Assembly (NCBI RefSeq): GCF_001190745.1
Contig: NZ_CP012196.1
Span: 2,217,653 to 2,281,652, forward strand
From: Campylobacter gracilis
GTDB lineage: Bacteria; Campylobacterota; Campylobacteria; Campylobacterales; Campylobacteraceae
Reading direction: 5' to 3'
Length of the DNA stretch: 64,000 nt
Position numbers and translations under genes: made by a program. The notes under the pieces are model-generated. The model ran no database searches and was not told the DNA's origin. It saw only the letters and a program-made list of their open reading frames with translations. This document shows, piece after piece, positions 25,968 to 34,317 of the stretch (position 1 is its first letter; every line of letters begins with the position of its first letter).

Positions 25968-26978
25968 TTACTCGTTGTTTCCCGCGATCGTTTCGATTAG
26001 TTTGCGTTTGTTGCGGCGGTTGTAAAGCACCGACGAAAGGAGCGATAGCGCGATGAATAAGATCCCCACGGTGCCGGTTATGATTTCGCTTACTTCAAAT
26101 TTCAGCTTGGCAAACATTATAAACGCCAAACACGCGATGGCGTAGTGCGCGCCGTGCTCCAGATACGCGAAGTGCGACAGCGTGCCGCGGGCGATGAGAT
26201 ACAGCGTGATGGAGCGCACGAACATCGCGCCCGCGCCGAGACCTAGCATGATGATGAAGATATTGTCGCTTAGAGCAAACGCCCCGATCACGCCGTCGAA
26301 GCTAAAGCTCGCGTCCAGGGTCTCTAAGTATAAAAAGCCCGCAAGGCCGTTTTTTACGCCGTCCGTGCCGAAAAGGCGGTCGAAGCAGGAGATGAGTAGA
26401 TAGAGTAAGATCGCGCCGAAATACGCCGCGCCGAGCGTAGCCGAGCCCGTTTTAGCAAGCAGCACGAGCCCTGCGGCTAGAGCGATCAGCGTGGGCGCGT
26501 TTGGAATGCGCTTTAAAAATCTCACGAGCCCGTTATTTTCGATTATGCCTAGCCAGTGTAGCTCGCGCTGCGCATCGAAGAAAAAATCGCAAAAGACCAT
26601 CAGCAAAAACGCGCCGCCGAAAACGTAAATTTGCGCTTCGTTCTCGCTTAAAATTTCATGGTAGCGCTGCGGCTGCTTAAGCGCCAGCACGAGGGTTTCC
26701 CAAAGTCCAAGATGCGCGCTTGCGGCGACGATTAGCACGGGGAATAAAAATCTCATCCCAAAAACTGCGATCGGAATACCCCAGAGGATAAATCTACTCT
26801 GCCACACCGGTGCCATATCTTTTAGCACCTTGGCATTGACTACGGCGTTGTCGAAGCTGAGGCTGATTTCGAGCACGCATAAAAGCACGCAGATGTATGC
26901 AGCACCCGCGCCGCCGATGTAAAACGCGATAATTACGGCGATGAAGCTAACCGCAAAAGATGAGTAGAAATACTTCAT
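25968..26978 (-). CDS. DUF475 integral membrane protein (TerC-like superfamily)
   Basis: 336 residues with about nine membrane helices. The signature LCVLEISLSFDNAVVNAKVL near residue 36 and LETLDASFSFDGVIGAFALSDNIFIIMLGLG near residue 215 are the paired E..LSFDNA / D.SFSFDG.IGA motifs of TerC-type proteins, which place acidic residues in the membrane. The family is linked to metal-ion export or stress; the substrate is not known. The end is basic (NRRNKRKLIE). Single gene, divergent to the antiporter at 27071. Confidence 0.85.
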   Translation of the reverse strand: MKYFYSSFAVSFIAVIIAFYIGGAGAAYICVLLCVLEISLSFDNAVVNAKVLKDMAPVWQSRFILWGIPIAVFGMRFLFPVLIVAASAHLGLWETLVLALKQPQRYHEILSENEAQIYVFGGAFLLMVFCDFFFDAQRELHWLGIIENNGLVRFLKRIPNAPTLIALAAGLVLLAKTGSATLGAAYFGAILLYLLISCFDRLFGTDGVKNGLAGFLYLETLDASFSFDGVIGAFALSDNIFIIMLGLGAGAMFVRSITLYLIARGTLSHFAYLEHGAHYAIACLAFIMFAKLKFEVSEIITGTVGILFIALSLLSSVLYNRRNKRKLIETIAGNNE

Positions 26979-27070
26979 ATAAATTTTATCCTAGCCGATT
27001 TTTTGCGCGATTTTAGCAAAATTTAGCCCTAAATTCTATATAATTGCAAAAATTCCAAAAAAGGCAAAAG

Positions 27071-28390
27071 ATGCTTACCAATCCCGTATTTATCAGTATC
27101 TGTGTGATGTGCGCGCTGTGCTTACTGAGGTGCAACGTAATGCTCGCGATCCTAATCGGCACGATATGCGCCGTGCTCTCAAGCAAGATCCCGCTGGGAG
27201 ATGCCATAAATTTATTCATAAACGGCAATCCCGAAAACGCCGGCAGCCTCGGCATGGGCGGAAATTTAGAAACCGCACTTTCGTATCTGCTGCTAGGCGT
27301 CATCGCAAGCGCGATCTCAAAGACCAACTTAACGGCGATCTTGGTGCGCGCGGTGGCAAATTTAATCAGCGACAAAAAATACGTATTTATATTTTCAATC
27401 GCCTTTTTTGCGTGCTTCTCACAAAATTTAATCCCCGTGCATATCGCCTTTATCCCGATCTTGATCCCGCCGTTAGTTAAGATCATGAACTCGCTAAAGA
27501 TCGACCGCCGCGCCGTAGCGTGCGCACTGACGTTCGGCTTGCAGACGCCGTATATGGCGCTGCCGCTGGGATTTGGACTTATCTTTATGGGACTAATCGA
27601 AAAAAATATGAACGCAAACGGCATCGCAGTAAGCCTAAGCGACATATCGAGCGTAATGTGGCTAAGCGCCGTGCCTATGCTCGCAGGTCTCATCCTAGCC
27701 GTGATCTACTACCGCAAGCCAAGAGAGTATGCCGAAACCAAACAGAGCCTGGATGCGCATTTTAGCGAGCTTAAGATGGGTATGCACGAATGGGGCGCGC
27801 TAGCGGGCATCGCGGTGTGCTTCGCCGTGCAAATTTGGATCAAATCGCTTCCGTTTGCCGCGCTTAGCGGAATTTTAGTAATGCTTGCTAGCAAAGGCAT
27901 CGAGTGGAAGAAGCTCGATAACGTATTTGACGAAGGCGTGCATATGATGGGCTACATCGCGTTTTTGATGCTGATCGCCGCAGGATACGGCACGATCTTA
28001 AAAGAAACCGGCGGCGTGGATGAGCTGGTGCACGTAGCGAGTACTTTAAGCGGCGGCAAGCTCGGCGGTGCGCTGCTTATGATCGGTATCGGACTGCTAG
28101 TGACGATGGGCATAGGCTCGAGTTTCGGCACGATCCCTATCATCGCTACGATTTATTGTCCGCTAGCCGCGCAGCTGGGCTTTAGCACTGCAGCGACGAT
28201 CTTTATTATCGGCGTGGCAGCGGGTATCGGCGATGCGGGCTCGCCTGCGAGCGATAGCACGCTTGGGCCTACCGTGGGGCTGAATATCGACGGCGAGCAT
28301 AGCCACATCTGGGATACCTGCGTGCCGACCTTTATTTTCTTTAATATCCCGCTTATCATATTCGGCATAATCTTTTCGATGATGCTTTGA
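27071..28390 (+). CDS. Na+/H+ antiporter family protein (YuiF/NhaC-like)
   Basis: 439 residues from the ATG at 27071 (AAAAGGCAAAAG upstream); an upstream TTG at 27044 is less likely. About eleven membrane helices. Family features: ENAGSLGMGGNLETALSYLLLGVIAS, FSQNLIPVHIAFIPILIPP, YMALPLGFGLIFMGL, and the late GIGSSFGTIPIIATIYCPLA and GDAGSPASDSTLGPTVGLN loops, typical of sodium:proton or amino-acid-linked antiporters. The substrate is not certain; some relatives are annotated as histidine permeases. Inner membrane. Single gene. Confidence 0.82.
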   Translation: MLTNPVFISICVMCALCLLRCNVMLAILIGTICAVLSSKIPLGDAINLFINGNPENAGSLGMGGNLETALSYLLLGVIASAISKTNLTAILVRAVANLISDKKYVFIFSIAFFACFSQNLIPVHIAFIPILIPPLVKIMNSLKIDRRAVACALTFGLQTPYMALPLGFGLIFMGLIEKNMNANGIAVSLSDISSVMWLSAVPMLAGLILAVIYYRKPREYAETKQSLDAHFSELKMGMHEWGALAGIAVCFAVQIWIKSLPFAALSGILVMLASKGIEWKKLDNVFDEGVHMMGYIAFLMLIAAGYGTILKETGGVDELVHVASTLSGGKLGGALLMIGIGLLVTMGIGSSFGTIPIIATIYCPLAAQLGFSTAATIFIIGVAAGIGDAGSPASDSTLGPTVGLNIDGEHSHIWDTCVPTFIFFNIPLIIFGIIFSMML

Positions 28391-28645
28391 AATTTTATAA
28401 AATTTAACTGCGCGGCGTTGCCCGTAAATTTATAAATTTACGGACGCAAATATTTTTAAATTTAGCCGTGCGGCTTTGCTTTTAAATTTGCCTGCGCGAT
28501 TTTGCCAAAATTTATCTGCGCTGCTCGCACGCGGTTTGCTTAAATCTAGCCGCTTTAAATTTAATCGCTCGCGGCGCGTTGATAAAAATCATTGCTAAAA
28601 TTTGAAATTTCGCATAAAATGGGCGAAATTTCATAGCAAGGAGCG
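28391..28645. other. AAATTT-rich spacer
   Basis: 255 bases with repeated AAATTTA/TAAATTT words separated by short GC-rich pieces. No coding or structured signal. Confidence 0.5.
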
Positions 28646-29092
28646 GTGGTGGAGCAAATTTATCCTTACGTGCAGATCGTGCATCTCATCTGCGCCATTA
28701 TCTTTTTAGGCTATATATTTTTCGATGTCGTGATTTTTTCGCGGCTTAAAGGCGCGCTGGGCGCGGATTTTGAGCGCGTTAAAAAGGCGATCGGCTCGCG
28801 CGCGATTAAGATTATGCCGGTTTGCCTTTTTACGCTGATAATCACCGGCGGAATGATGATGAGCCGCTGGGTCGGGAGTGCTAACGGCGGGTATTTCGGC
28901 ACGCCGCTTCAAAAAATCTTTATGCTAAAAGTCACGCTCGCGCTCATCATCGCCGCGTGCGTAGCGATAAATTTAAGTTGTCGCGCGATGGGAAAGCCCG
29001 CGCCTGAGTTTTTACGAGAAAATATCCACAAAATCGCCTTTGTATTCGGCTTCATCATCGTGCTTTGCGCCAAGCTGATGTTTGTAGTATGA
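28646..29092 (+). CDS. four-helix membrane protein, CopD/HemJ-like fold
   Basis: 148 residues from GTG (AAGGAG upstream). Four membrane helices (about 7-30, 55-75, 88-109, 122-145). The first has VQIVHLICAIIFLGYIFFDV, whose His and following Gly resemble the first helix of CopD and HemJ proteins (compare the hemJ gene at 60257). It may bind haem or copper, but this is inference. Single gene with long AAATTT-rich spacers on both sides. Confidence 0.6.
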   Translation: MVEQIYPYVQIVHLICAIIFLGYIFFDVVIFSRLKGALGADFERVKKAIGSRAIKIMPVCLFTLIITGGMMMSRWVGSANGGYFGTPLQKIFMLKVTLALIIAACVAINLSCRAMGKPAPEFLRENIHKIAFVFGFIIVLCAKLMFVV

Positions 29093-29705
29093 TTTATGGT
29101 ACAAAATTTAGCGCTGGCGGCGTGACTTTTATCGCGAAATTCTGCAGCGTAGCAAAGATTTAATTTCGCTTGCTTTTGAATTTTGTCGTTTGCTAAAAAT
29201 TTTAAAATTCCATTTTGCTAGGCGGGTGTAGAAATTTAAGAATTTTAAATCCTGCTATGTTTGCGCCAAAACGCGAAATTTTAAAATTTCACTCCTTTCT
29301 TGTGCTGTTTTGTCAAATGCAACCTGCAAGATTTAATCTCATAAAATTTTAAAATTTCATCGCAAGCTTTAAAACGCCCATAAAATTTTTAACCCAATCC
29401 TACGCTGAAAATTTTGTAAAATTCTGTGACTTTAAAATTTTGCAAAATTTTAAAAATTTTAAATTTTACCGCTAGGACGCGGATGAAAATTCTAAAAAAG
29501 CTCGCGTGGAATCGAAGCAAACAATGAAAAAGCGAATTTATTTGGCGACTTTACTTACTATTTAATAATCATTAAAGATATAAAAAGCTAAAATTGCTTT
29601 TCGCCTGCAGGCGAATTTAATGTCTGCTTGCCATTCGGGCGGAATTTTGAGGTTTTCCGTAGCCGTGGCAATGGTTTTGAAATTATTTATGAGAAAGGAA
29701 AAAGG
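29093..29705. other. AAATTT-rich spacer and promoter region of the binding-protein array
   Basis: 613 bases without a gene, dominated by AAATTT and TTTTAAAATTT words. The right end holds an AT-rich segment ACTATTTAATAATCATTAAAG (29558-29578) that partly resembles a Fur site and may control the four binding-protein genes. Confidence 0.45.
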
Positions 29706-30515
29706 ATGAAGAAATTTATCTTAAGTCTGCTTGTCGCAGCTTTGGCCAGTAGCGCGCTTTGCGCAAGATCGCTCTCCGAGATCAAAAGTAGCGGAGTGCT
29801 TAGAATAGGCGTTTATGACGCGCAGCCGCCGTTTAGCAAGATAGAAGACGGCGTGCATCAGGGCTTTGAGGTCGATATGGCAAACACCATCGCCAAAGAT
29901 ATGCTTCCATCAGGCGGGAAGGTGGAGTTTACCTCCGTGCTTGCAAATCAGCGTATAAAATTCCTACAAGAAGATAAGGTGGACGCGGTTATCGCAACTC
30001 TTACCGTAACTCCGGAGCGCGAGAAGCAGATCGATTTTACGACCCCGTATTTTAGCGTCAATATAGGCATTTTGACCCGCGTCGAAGATAAGATTAAATC
30101 CTTAAATGAATTGCAAGATAAAACTATTTTAGTTCTTAGCGGCGGTACCGCAGAAACATACTTTGAAAAGCAAGGCTATAATATCGCCAGATGCGATAAC
30201 GCAAACGCTTGCTACAAGGCGCTAAAAGCTGGACAGGGCGACGGGTATGCCGATGATAACCTGGTCGTGCTGGCTTATCCGGTATTAGATAAAAAGGTTG
30301 AAGTAAATATCAAAAATTTAGGTACTTCGGATTTCTTAGCCATCGGTGTGAAAAAGGGTAATTCGGAGCTTTTGGATTTTCTAAACGGCGAGCTAATCAA
30401 GCTAAGCAAAGAGGGCTTTTTCAAAAATTCGTTCGATAATTTCATCGAGCCTTACTACAAAGGAACTGCAGAGAAAAAGTATTTCTTGCTGGACGATCTT
30501 TATAGCTTGCTATAA
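29706..30515 (+). CDS. family-3 solute-binding protein, amino-acid type (array copy 1)
   Basis: 269 residues from the ATG at 29706 (AGGAAAAAGG upstream; the longer frame from 29628 is not needed). Signal peptide MKKFILSLLVAALASSALC, then the SBP_bac_3 fold: SGVLRIGVYDAQPPFSKIEDG, FEVDMANTIAKDM, RIKFLQEDKVDAVIATLTVTPEREKQIDFTTPYF. A Cys pair C-x6-C (CDNANAC) may form a disulfide. The C-terminus KKYFLLDDLYSLL is shared with copies 2 to 4. It would deliver an amino acid or similar solute to an ABC permease, but no permease or ATPase is near. Confidence 0.9.
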   Translation: MKKFILSLLVAALASSALCARSLSEIKSSGVLRIGVYDAQPPFSKIEDGVHQGFEVDMANTIAKDMLPSGGKVEFTSVLANQRIKFLQEDKVDAVIATLTVTPEREKQIDFTTPYFSVNIGILTRVEDKIKSLNELQDKTILVLSGGTAETYFEKQGYNIARCDNANACYKALKAGQGDGYADDNLVVLAYPVLDKKVEVNIKNLGTSDFLAIGVKKGNSELLDFLNGELIKLSKEGFFKNSFDNFIEPYYKGTAEKKYFLLDDLYSLL

Positions 30516-30537
30516 TTTTTAAAAAGAGGGGGACGCT

Positions 30538-31341
30538 ATGAAAAAGATAATCTTGGCGTTAATGCTGGCTGTGTGCTCGCTTCTTAGCAACACTTTGACT
30601 CAAATCAAAGAAAAAGGGGTTATTCGAATCGGTATAGATGGCTCGTCTCCGCCGTTTAGTGTCGCTAAAGATGGCGGATATAGCGGCTTTGAGATACTCT
30701 TAATCGAAGGACTTGTTAAAGAAATTTTCGGTGATAAAGGCAGCAAGATACAATATGTCGTAACGGTAGGTGATGACCGCATAAAAGCGGTACAGGATAA
30801 CAGAGTCGATTTAGATATCGCGCTAATCTCGGTTACGAAAGAGCGTGAGAAGCTAGTAGATTTCTCCGATCCATACTTTAGCGTAAATATCGGCGTGCTA
30901 ACTCGTAGCGACGATAATATCAGAAAAGTCTCCGATCTAAACGGAAAGACTATACTAGCGCAGCCCGGCACTACTGTGTTTGATTACTTTACGAAACAGG
31001 GCTATAACGTAGTACCGTGTGCGAGCGCGAATGAATGCTTTAATGACCTAAAATCGGGTAAGGGCGACGGATACGGCGATGATAATCTACTTGTATTTGC
31101 TTATGCCGTAGTCGACCGCAAAGTCGAAGTAAATATCAAGAATTTAGGCTCGACGGACTTCCTGGCCATCGCGGTGCAAAAGGGCAATACTGAGCTGCTT
31201 AACGCGGTAAATGCGGGATTAATTGAGCTAAGTAAAAAGGGCTTTTTTACAAAAATTTTTGATGAGAGTATTGAGCCTTTTTATAAAGGCACCATTGATA
31301 AAAAGTATTTCTTGCTGGACGATCTTTACAGCTTGTTTTAA
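30538..31341 (+). CDS. family-3 solute-binding protein (array copy 2)
   Basis: 267 residues, 22 bases behind copy 1 with GAGGGGG as ribosome site. Signal peptide MKKIILALMLAVCSLLSN. Same fold: GVIRIGIDGSSPPFSVAKDG, RIKAVQDNRVDLDIALISVTKEREKLVDFSDPYFSVNIGVLTR, Cys pair CASANEC, and KKYFLLDDLYSLF at the end. Closest to copy 3, sharing IDGS.PP, QDN.VDLDIA and STDFLAIAVQKGN. The ligand-contact residues near the amino-acid carboxylate (Arg of VTKEREK, Asp of DDN) are kept, so it is probably functional. Confidence 0.9.
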   Translation: MKKIILALMLAVCSLLSNTLTQIKEKGVIRIGIDGSSPPFSVAKDGGYSGFEILLIEGLVKEIFGDKGSKIQYVVTVGDDRIKAVQDNRVDLDIALISVTKEREKLVDFSDPYFSVNIGVLTRSDDNIRKVSDLNGKTILAQPGTTVFDYFTKQGYNVVPCASANECFNDLKSGKGDGYGDDNLLVFAYAVVDRKVEVNIKNLGSTDFLAIAVQKGNTELLNAVNAGLIELSKKGFFTKIFDESIEPFYKGTIDKKYFLLDDLYSLF

Positions 31342-31406
31342 TTTAAAGTGGCGATGGATGGAATTCTATTCGATTACGAAATTTTAGTAAAATTTAAAGG
31401 AATTTT

Positions 31407-32210
31407 ATGAAAAAGATTATATTTGCGTTGTTAATCGCTTCGTGTTCGTTATTTGCTAACTCTTTAGCGCAGATCAAAGAAAAAGGGCTTATTCGCATTG
31501 GGATAGACGGCTCACTGCCGCCACTTAGCGTCTCCGAGGACGGCAAATACAGCGGTTTTGAAATTTCGCTTATTGAAGAGCTTTCAAAGGAAATTTTCGG
31601 CGATAAGGGCGGCAAAATCGAATATGTTGTAACTCTAGGCAACGACCGTATCACAGCCGTGCAAGATAACAAGGTTGATTTGGATATCGCAGCCATCACG
31701 GTTACGAAAGAGCGCGAGAAGCTAGTGGATTTTTCAAATCCCTACTTTAGCGTAAATATCGGCGTGCTAACCCGCACCGATGATAATATAAAAACCGTAG
31801 ACGATTTACAAGATAAAGAAATTTTAGCAGAGCCCGGCACTACGGCGTTTGATTATTTTAATAAGGAAGGCTTTAAAGTTATCTCATGCGCTAGTTCTAG
31901 TGAATGTTTCCGAGCGCTAAAATCCGGTCGCGGCAGCGGCTATGCGGACGATAATATGGTAGTTTTGGGCTATTCGGTTGTAGATCGCAAGGTAGAGGTA
32001 AATATCAAGAATTTAGGCACGACGGACTTTTTAGCTATCGCGGTGCAAAAAGGCAACGATGACTTGCTAAACGCCCTAAACGACGGGCTTGTCAAGCTCA
32101 GCAAAAACGGCTTTTTCAAGAAAATTTTTAACGATAGCATCGATCCCTTTTACAAGGGAAAGGCTGAGAAAAAATATTTCTTGTTAGATGATCTTTATAA
32201 AATGTTTTAA
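31407..32210 (+). CDS. family-3 solute-binding protein (array copy 3)
   Basis: 267 residues, 65 bases behind copy 2, with AAAGGAATTTT before the ATG. Signal peptide MKKIIFALLIASCSLFAN. GLIRIGIDGSLPPLSVSEDG, AVQDNKVDLDIAAITVTKEREKLVDFSNPYFSVNIGVLTR, Cys pair CASSSEC, end KKYFLLDDLYKMF. Very close to copy 2 over most of its length, pointing to a fairly recent tandem duplication followed by change in the hinge and cleft (SSPPF versus SLPPL), which could shift ligand choice. Confidence 0.9.
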   Translation: MKKIIFALLIASCSLFANSLAQIKEKGLIRIGIDGSLPPLSVSEDGKYSGFEISLIEELSKEIFGDKGGKIEYVVTLGNDRITAVQDNKVDLDIAAITVTKEREKLVDFSNPYFSVNIGVLTRTDDNIKTVDDLQDKEILAEPGTTAFDYFNKEGFKVISCASSSECFRALKSGRGSGYADDNMVVLGYSVVDRKVEVNIKNLGTTDFLAIAVQKGNDDLLNALNDGLVKLSKNGFFKKIFNDSIDPFYKGKAEKKYFLLDDLYKMF

Positions 32211-32226
32211 TTCAAAAGGACGAAAT

Positions 32227-33030
32227 ATGAAAAAAATTCTACTAAGTATTTTGCTGGGTGCTGGCGCGCTTTGCGCTAACTCATTAGCAGATATCAAGCA
32301 AGCAGGCGAAATTCGCATAGGCTTGCAAGATTCCCAGCCTCCGTTTAGCTTCGATGATAACGGCACGCTGAAGGGCTTTGAAGTTGATTTGGCAAATGAG
32401 CTAGTCAAAAATCTATTTGGCAATAAAAAGATCAAAATCGACTTTATCTCCGTAGCATCTAAAGATCGCGTTCCCTCACTGGAGCAAAACAAAGTAGATC
32501 TCATCATATCCAAGCTCACCGTCACAAAAGACCGCGTTCAGAAAGTCGATTTTTCTTACCCGTATTATTCAGTGCAGATCGGCGTGCTAAGCCGCAAGGA
32601 TGATAATATTTCAAGAATCGATCAGATCGCGCATAAAAAAATTCTAAGTGTTAAAGGCACAACTGCCGAGGAGCACTTTAAAAACGCGGGTTATGAGATT
32701 GCGACATGTGCCGATGCCAATGAGTGCGTCGCCAGACTAAAGGCTGGCGAAGGCATAGGCTTTGCCGACGATAACACGGTCGTGCTCGGATACGCTAGAA
32801 ACGATGCCGCGCTTGATGCAAAAATCATTAACCTTGGCAAGGTAGATTATATCGCCGTTGCCCTATCTAAGGGCAATACCGAGCTACTTGATGCGGTTAA
32901 TAGCAGCCTGGTAAAAATGTATAAAGCAAAATTTTTTCACAAGGCTTTTGACGAGGATATCAAGCCATACTACGGCGGCAAGATCGATAAAAAGCACTTC
33001 ACACTCGATGAGGTTTATAGCCTGTTTTAA
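32227..33030 (+). CDS. family-3 solute-binding protein (array copy 4)
   Basis: 267 residues from the ATG at 32227 (AAAGGACGAAAT upstream), 16 bases behind copy 3. Signal peptide MKKILLSILLGAGALCAN. AGEIRIGLQDSQPPFSFDDN, SLEQNKVDLIISKLTVTKDRVQKVDFSYPYYSVQIGVLSR, Cys pair CADANEC and end KKHFTLDEVYSLF. It is the most divergent of the four and is closer to copy 1 in DSQPPFS. The array ends at a strong terminator (33083-33112), so all four genes are likely one transcript. Confidence 0.9.
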   Translation: MKKILLSILLGAGALCANSLADIKQAGEIRIGLQDSQPPFSFDDNGTLKGFEVDLANELVKNLFGNKKIKIDFISVASKDRVPSLEQNKVDLIISKLTVTKDRVQKVDFSYPYYSVQIGVLSRKDDNISRIDQIAHKKILSVKGTTAEEHFKNAGYEIATCADANECVARLKAGEGIGFADDNTVVLGYARNDAALDAKIINLGKVDYIAVALSKGNTELLDAVNSSLVKMYKAKFFHKAFDEDIKPYYGGKIDKKHFTLDEVYSLF

Positions 33031-33082
33031 ATTTAGACGTATTTAAAATTTTAGGCGCCCTTTGACATCCAAACATACACGC

Positions 33083-33112
33083 AGCTGCGATATTTGATCG
33101 CAGCTCGTTTTT
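33083..33112 (+). terminator. rho-independent terminator of the binding-protein array
   Basis: Perfect 9-bp stem AGCTGCGAT (33083-33091) / ATCGCAGCT (33097-33105) with a five-base loop, followed by CGTTTTT. Confidence 0.85.
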
Positions 33113-33251
33113 GCCGTCAAGGCTTCGGCGGCAATTTATAATTTAAATTCCGTATTTTTACGGATCCGGTTGCAATATAAAATTTTATGATATTTTGATA
33201 TGCGGTTGTGAAAGGGCGCGGCTTATAAAAGATAGCCGGTCGTGCGAAATT

Positions 33252-34208
33252 CTAATCCGAGTAGTAAAATTTTATATCCTTTTTCAGTTGCGTCGGCAAT
33301 ATATTAAATTTAGCCCTAAAAATTTTAGAAAAATGCGATAAATTATTGTATCCGACCATTTTGGCGGCTTCGTTTACGCTGATTTGATCTAGACTCAATA
33401 GCTCTTTTGCAATCTCAAGTCGCTCATTTGTCAGCATCGCATAAACGCTCGTGCCGAAATATGCTTTAAAATCCCTTTTTAGTGCAAATTCGTTCGTAGC
33501 GCAAAGATGAGCGAGTTCTTTAATGCCAGGTGGATTTTGCATATTTTCGAGTAATATTTTCTTTGCTTTTTGAACTGTTTTTATGCGATTTTCATCAAGG
33601 CTAAGCGCATTTTCGGGCTCATTAAATTTATGAAAACTTCTATAAAGCATCTCTAAAATTTTACTTTCCATAAAAATTTCGCGTATTTTACCATCGTATA
33701 TCGCGGCATTTTCGAGCTCTTTGAGGATGATATTTTGCACGGCGCTTGTTTTAAATTTCTTCATGCAAACGGCTTGATCTAAATTCAAATTTTTTAAAAT
33801 TCCCAGCTCATTTGCAAAAGCGGTGCTAAGCGCTATGCAGGAGCTTTTATAGTGTTTATTTTCAAGCTCGTGAACGCCACGCAATTTGCTTTGCATAGTT
33901 CCGAGCCAAAACTCACCTTTATTTAAAACGAATTGATCTTTATCCGATCTGAAGCAGATAGGATTTTCGCCAGTATTGAAAAATAAAAATGAATAGCGGC
34001 TGCCCCGTTCGTGGCGATGCAAAAGGGAATCTCTGCAAATTATATCGCTGCTATAATATCCTATCTCTCCGCCCGTATAAAAGGAGCTAAAGTCGAATTT
34101 TATACTTTCGCTTTCAAGCTCAGTTTTGTTATACCCACATTGCTTGGACGGCTCAATGTCGTTAGATATTTTTTGCAAAAAATCGTCTAAACTTATCTCT
34201 TTACTCAT
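33252..34208 (-). CDS. AraC-family regulator, probable iron/siderophore regulator
   Basis: 318 residues. The C-terminal 100 residues form the double HTH: NPPGIKELAHLCATNEFALKRDFKAYFG and ISVNEAAKMVGYNNLSHFSKIFRAKFNILPTQ. The N-terminal 200 residues are a ligand or co-regulator domain in the style of PchR/YbtA (SSFYTGGEIGYYSSDI, FLFFNTGENP). It lies divergent to a TonB receptor and is separated from it by a 109-base region with a Fur-like site, the usual arrangement for siderophore-responsive activators. It probably activates the receptor-PepSY genes. The inducer cannot be named. Confidence 0.85.
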   Translation of the reverse strand: MSKEISLDDFLQKISNDIEPSKQCGYNKTELESESIKFDFSSFYTGGEIGYYSSDIICRDSLLHRHERGSRYSFLFFNTGENPICFRSDKDQFVLNKGEFWLGTMQSKLRGVHELENKHYKSSCIALSTAFANELGILKNLNLDQAVCMKKFKTSAVQNIILKELENAAIYDGKIREIFMESKILEMLYRSFHKFNEPENALSLDENRIKTVQKAKKILLENMQNPPGIKELAHLCATNEFALKRDFKAYFGTSVYAMLTNERLEIAKELLSLDQISVNEAAKMVGYNNLSHFSKIFRAKFNILPTQLKKDIKFYYSD

Positions 34209-34257
34209 CTTATCCCTTTAGCGTTTAAAATACTCCCTCTGCCGTTTAGTATTTCTT

Positions 34258-34276
34258 GATAATGCATATCTTATTA
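34258..34276. promoter_or_regulatory. candidate Fur box in the araC-TonB divergent promoter
   Basis: GATAATGCATATCTTATTA matches the 19-base Fur consensus (GATAATGATAATCATTATC) at 12 of 19 positions, with a perfect first half (GATAATG). It sits between an AraC regulator and a TonB receptor gene, where Fur control is expected. Confidence 0.5.
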
Positions 34277-34317
34277 TAGTAAAATGAGTTTAAATTTTAA
34301 TAAGAAAAGGATCGTTT

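Noticed and set aside
29093..29705. Considered a CRISPR array because of repeated words
   Set aside because: The AAATTT-type words have no constant length, no regular spacing and no unique spacers. No cas genes are in the window.
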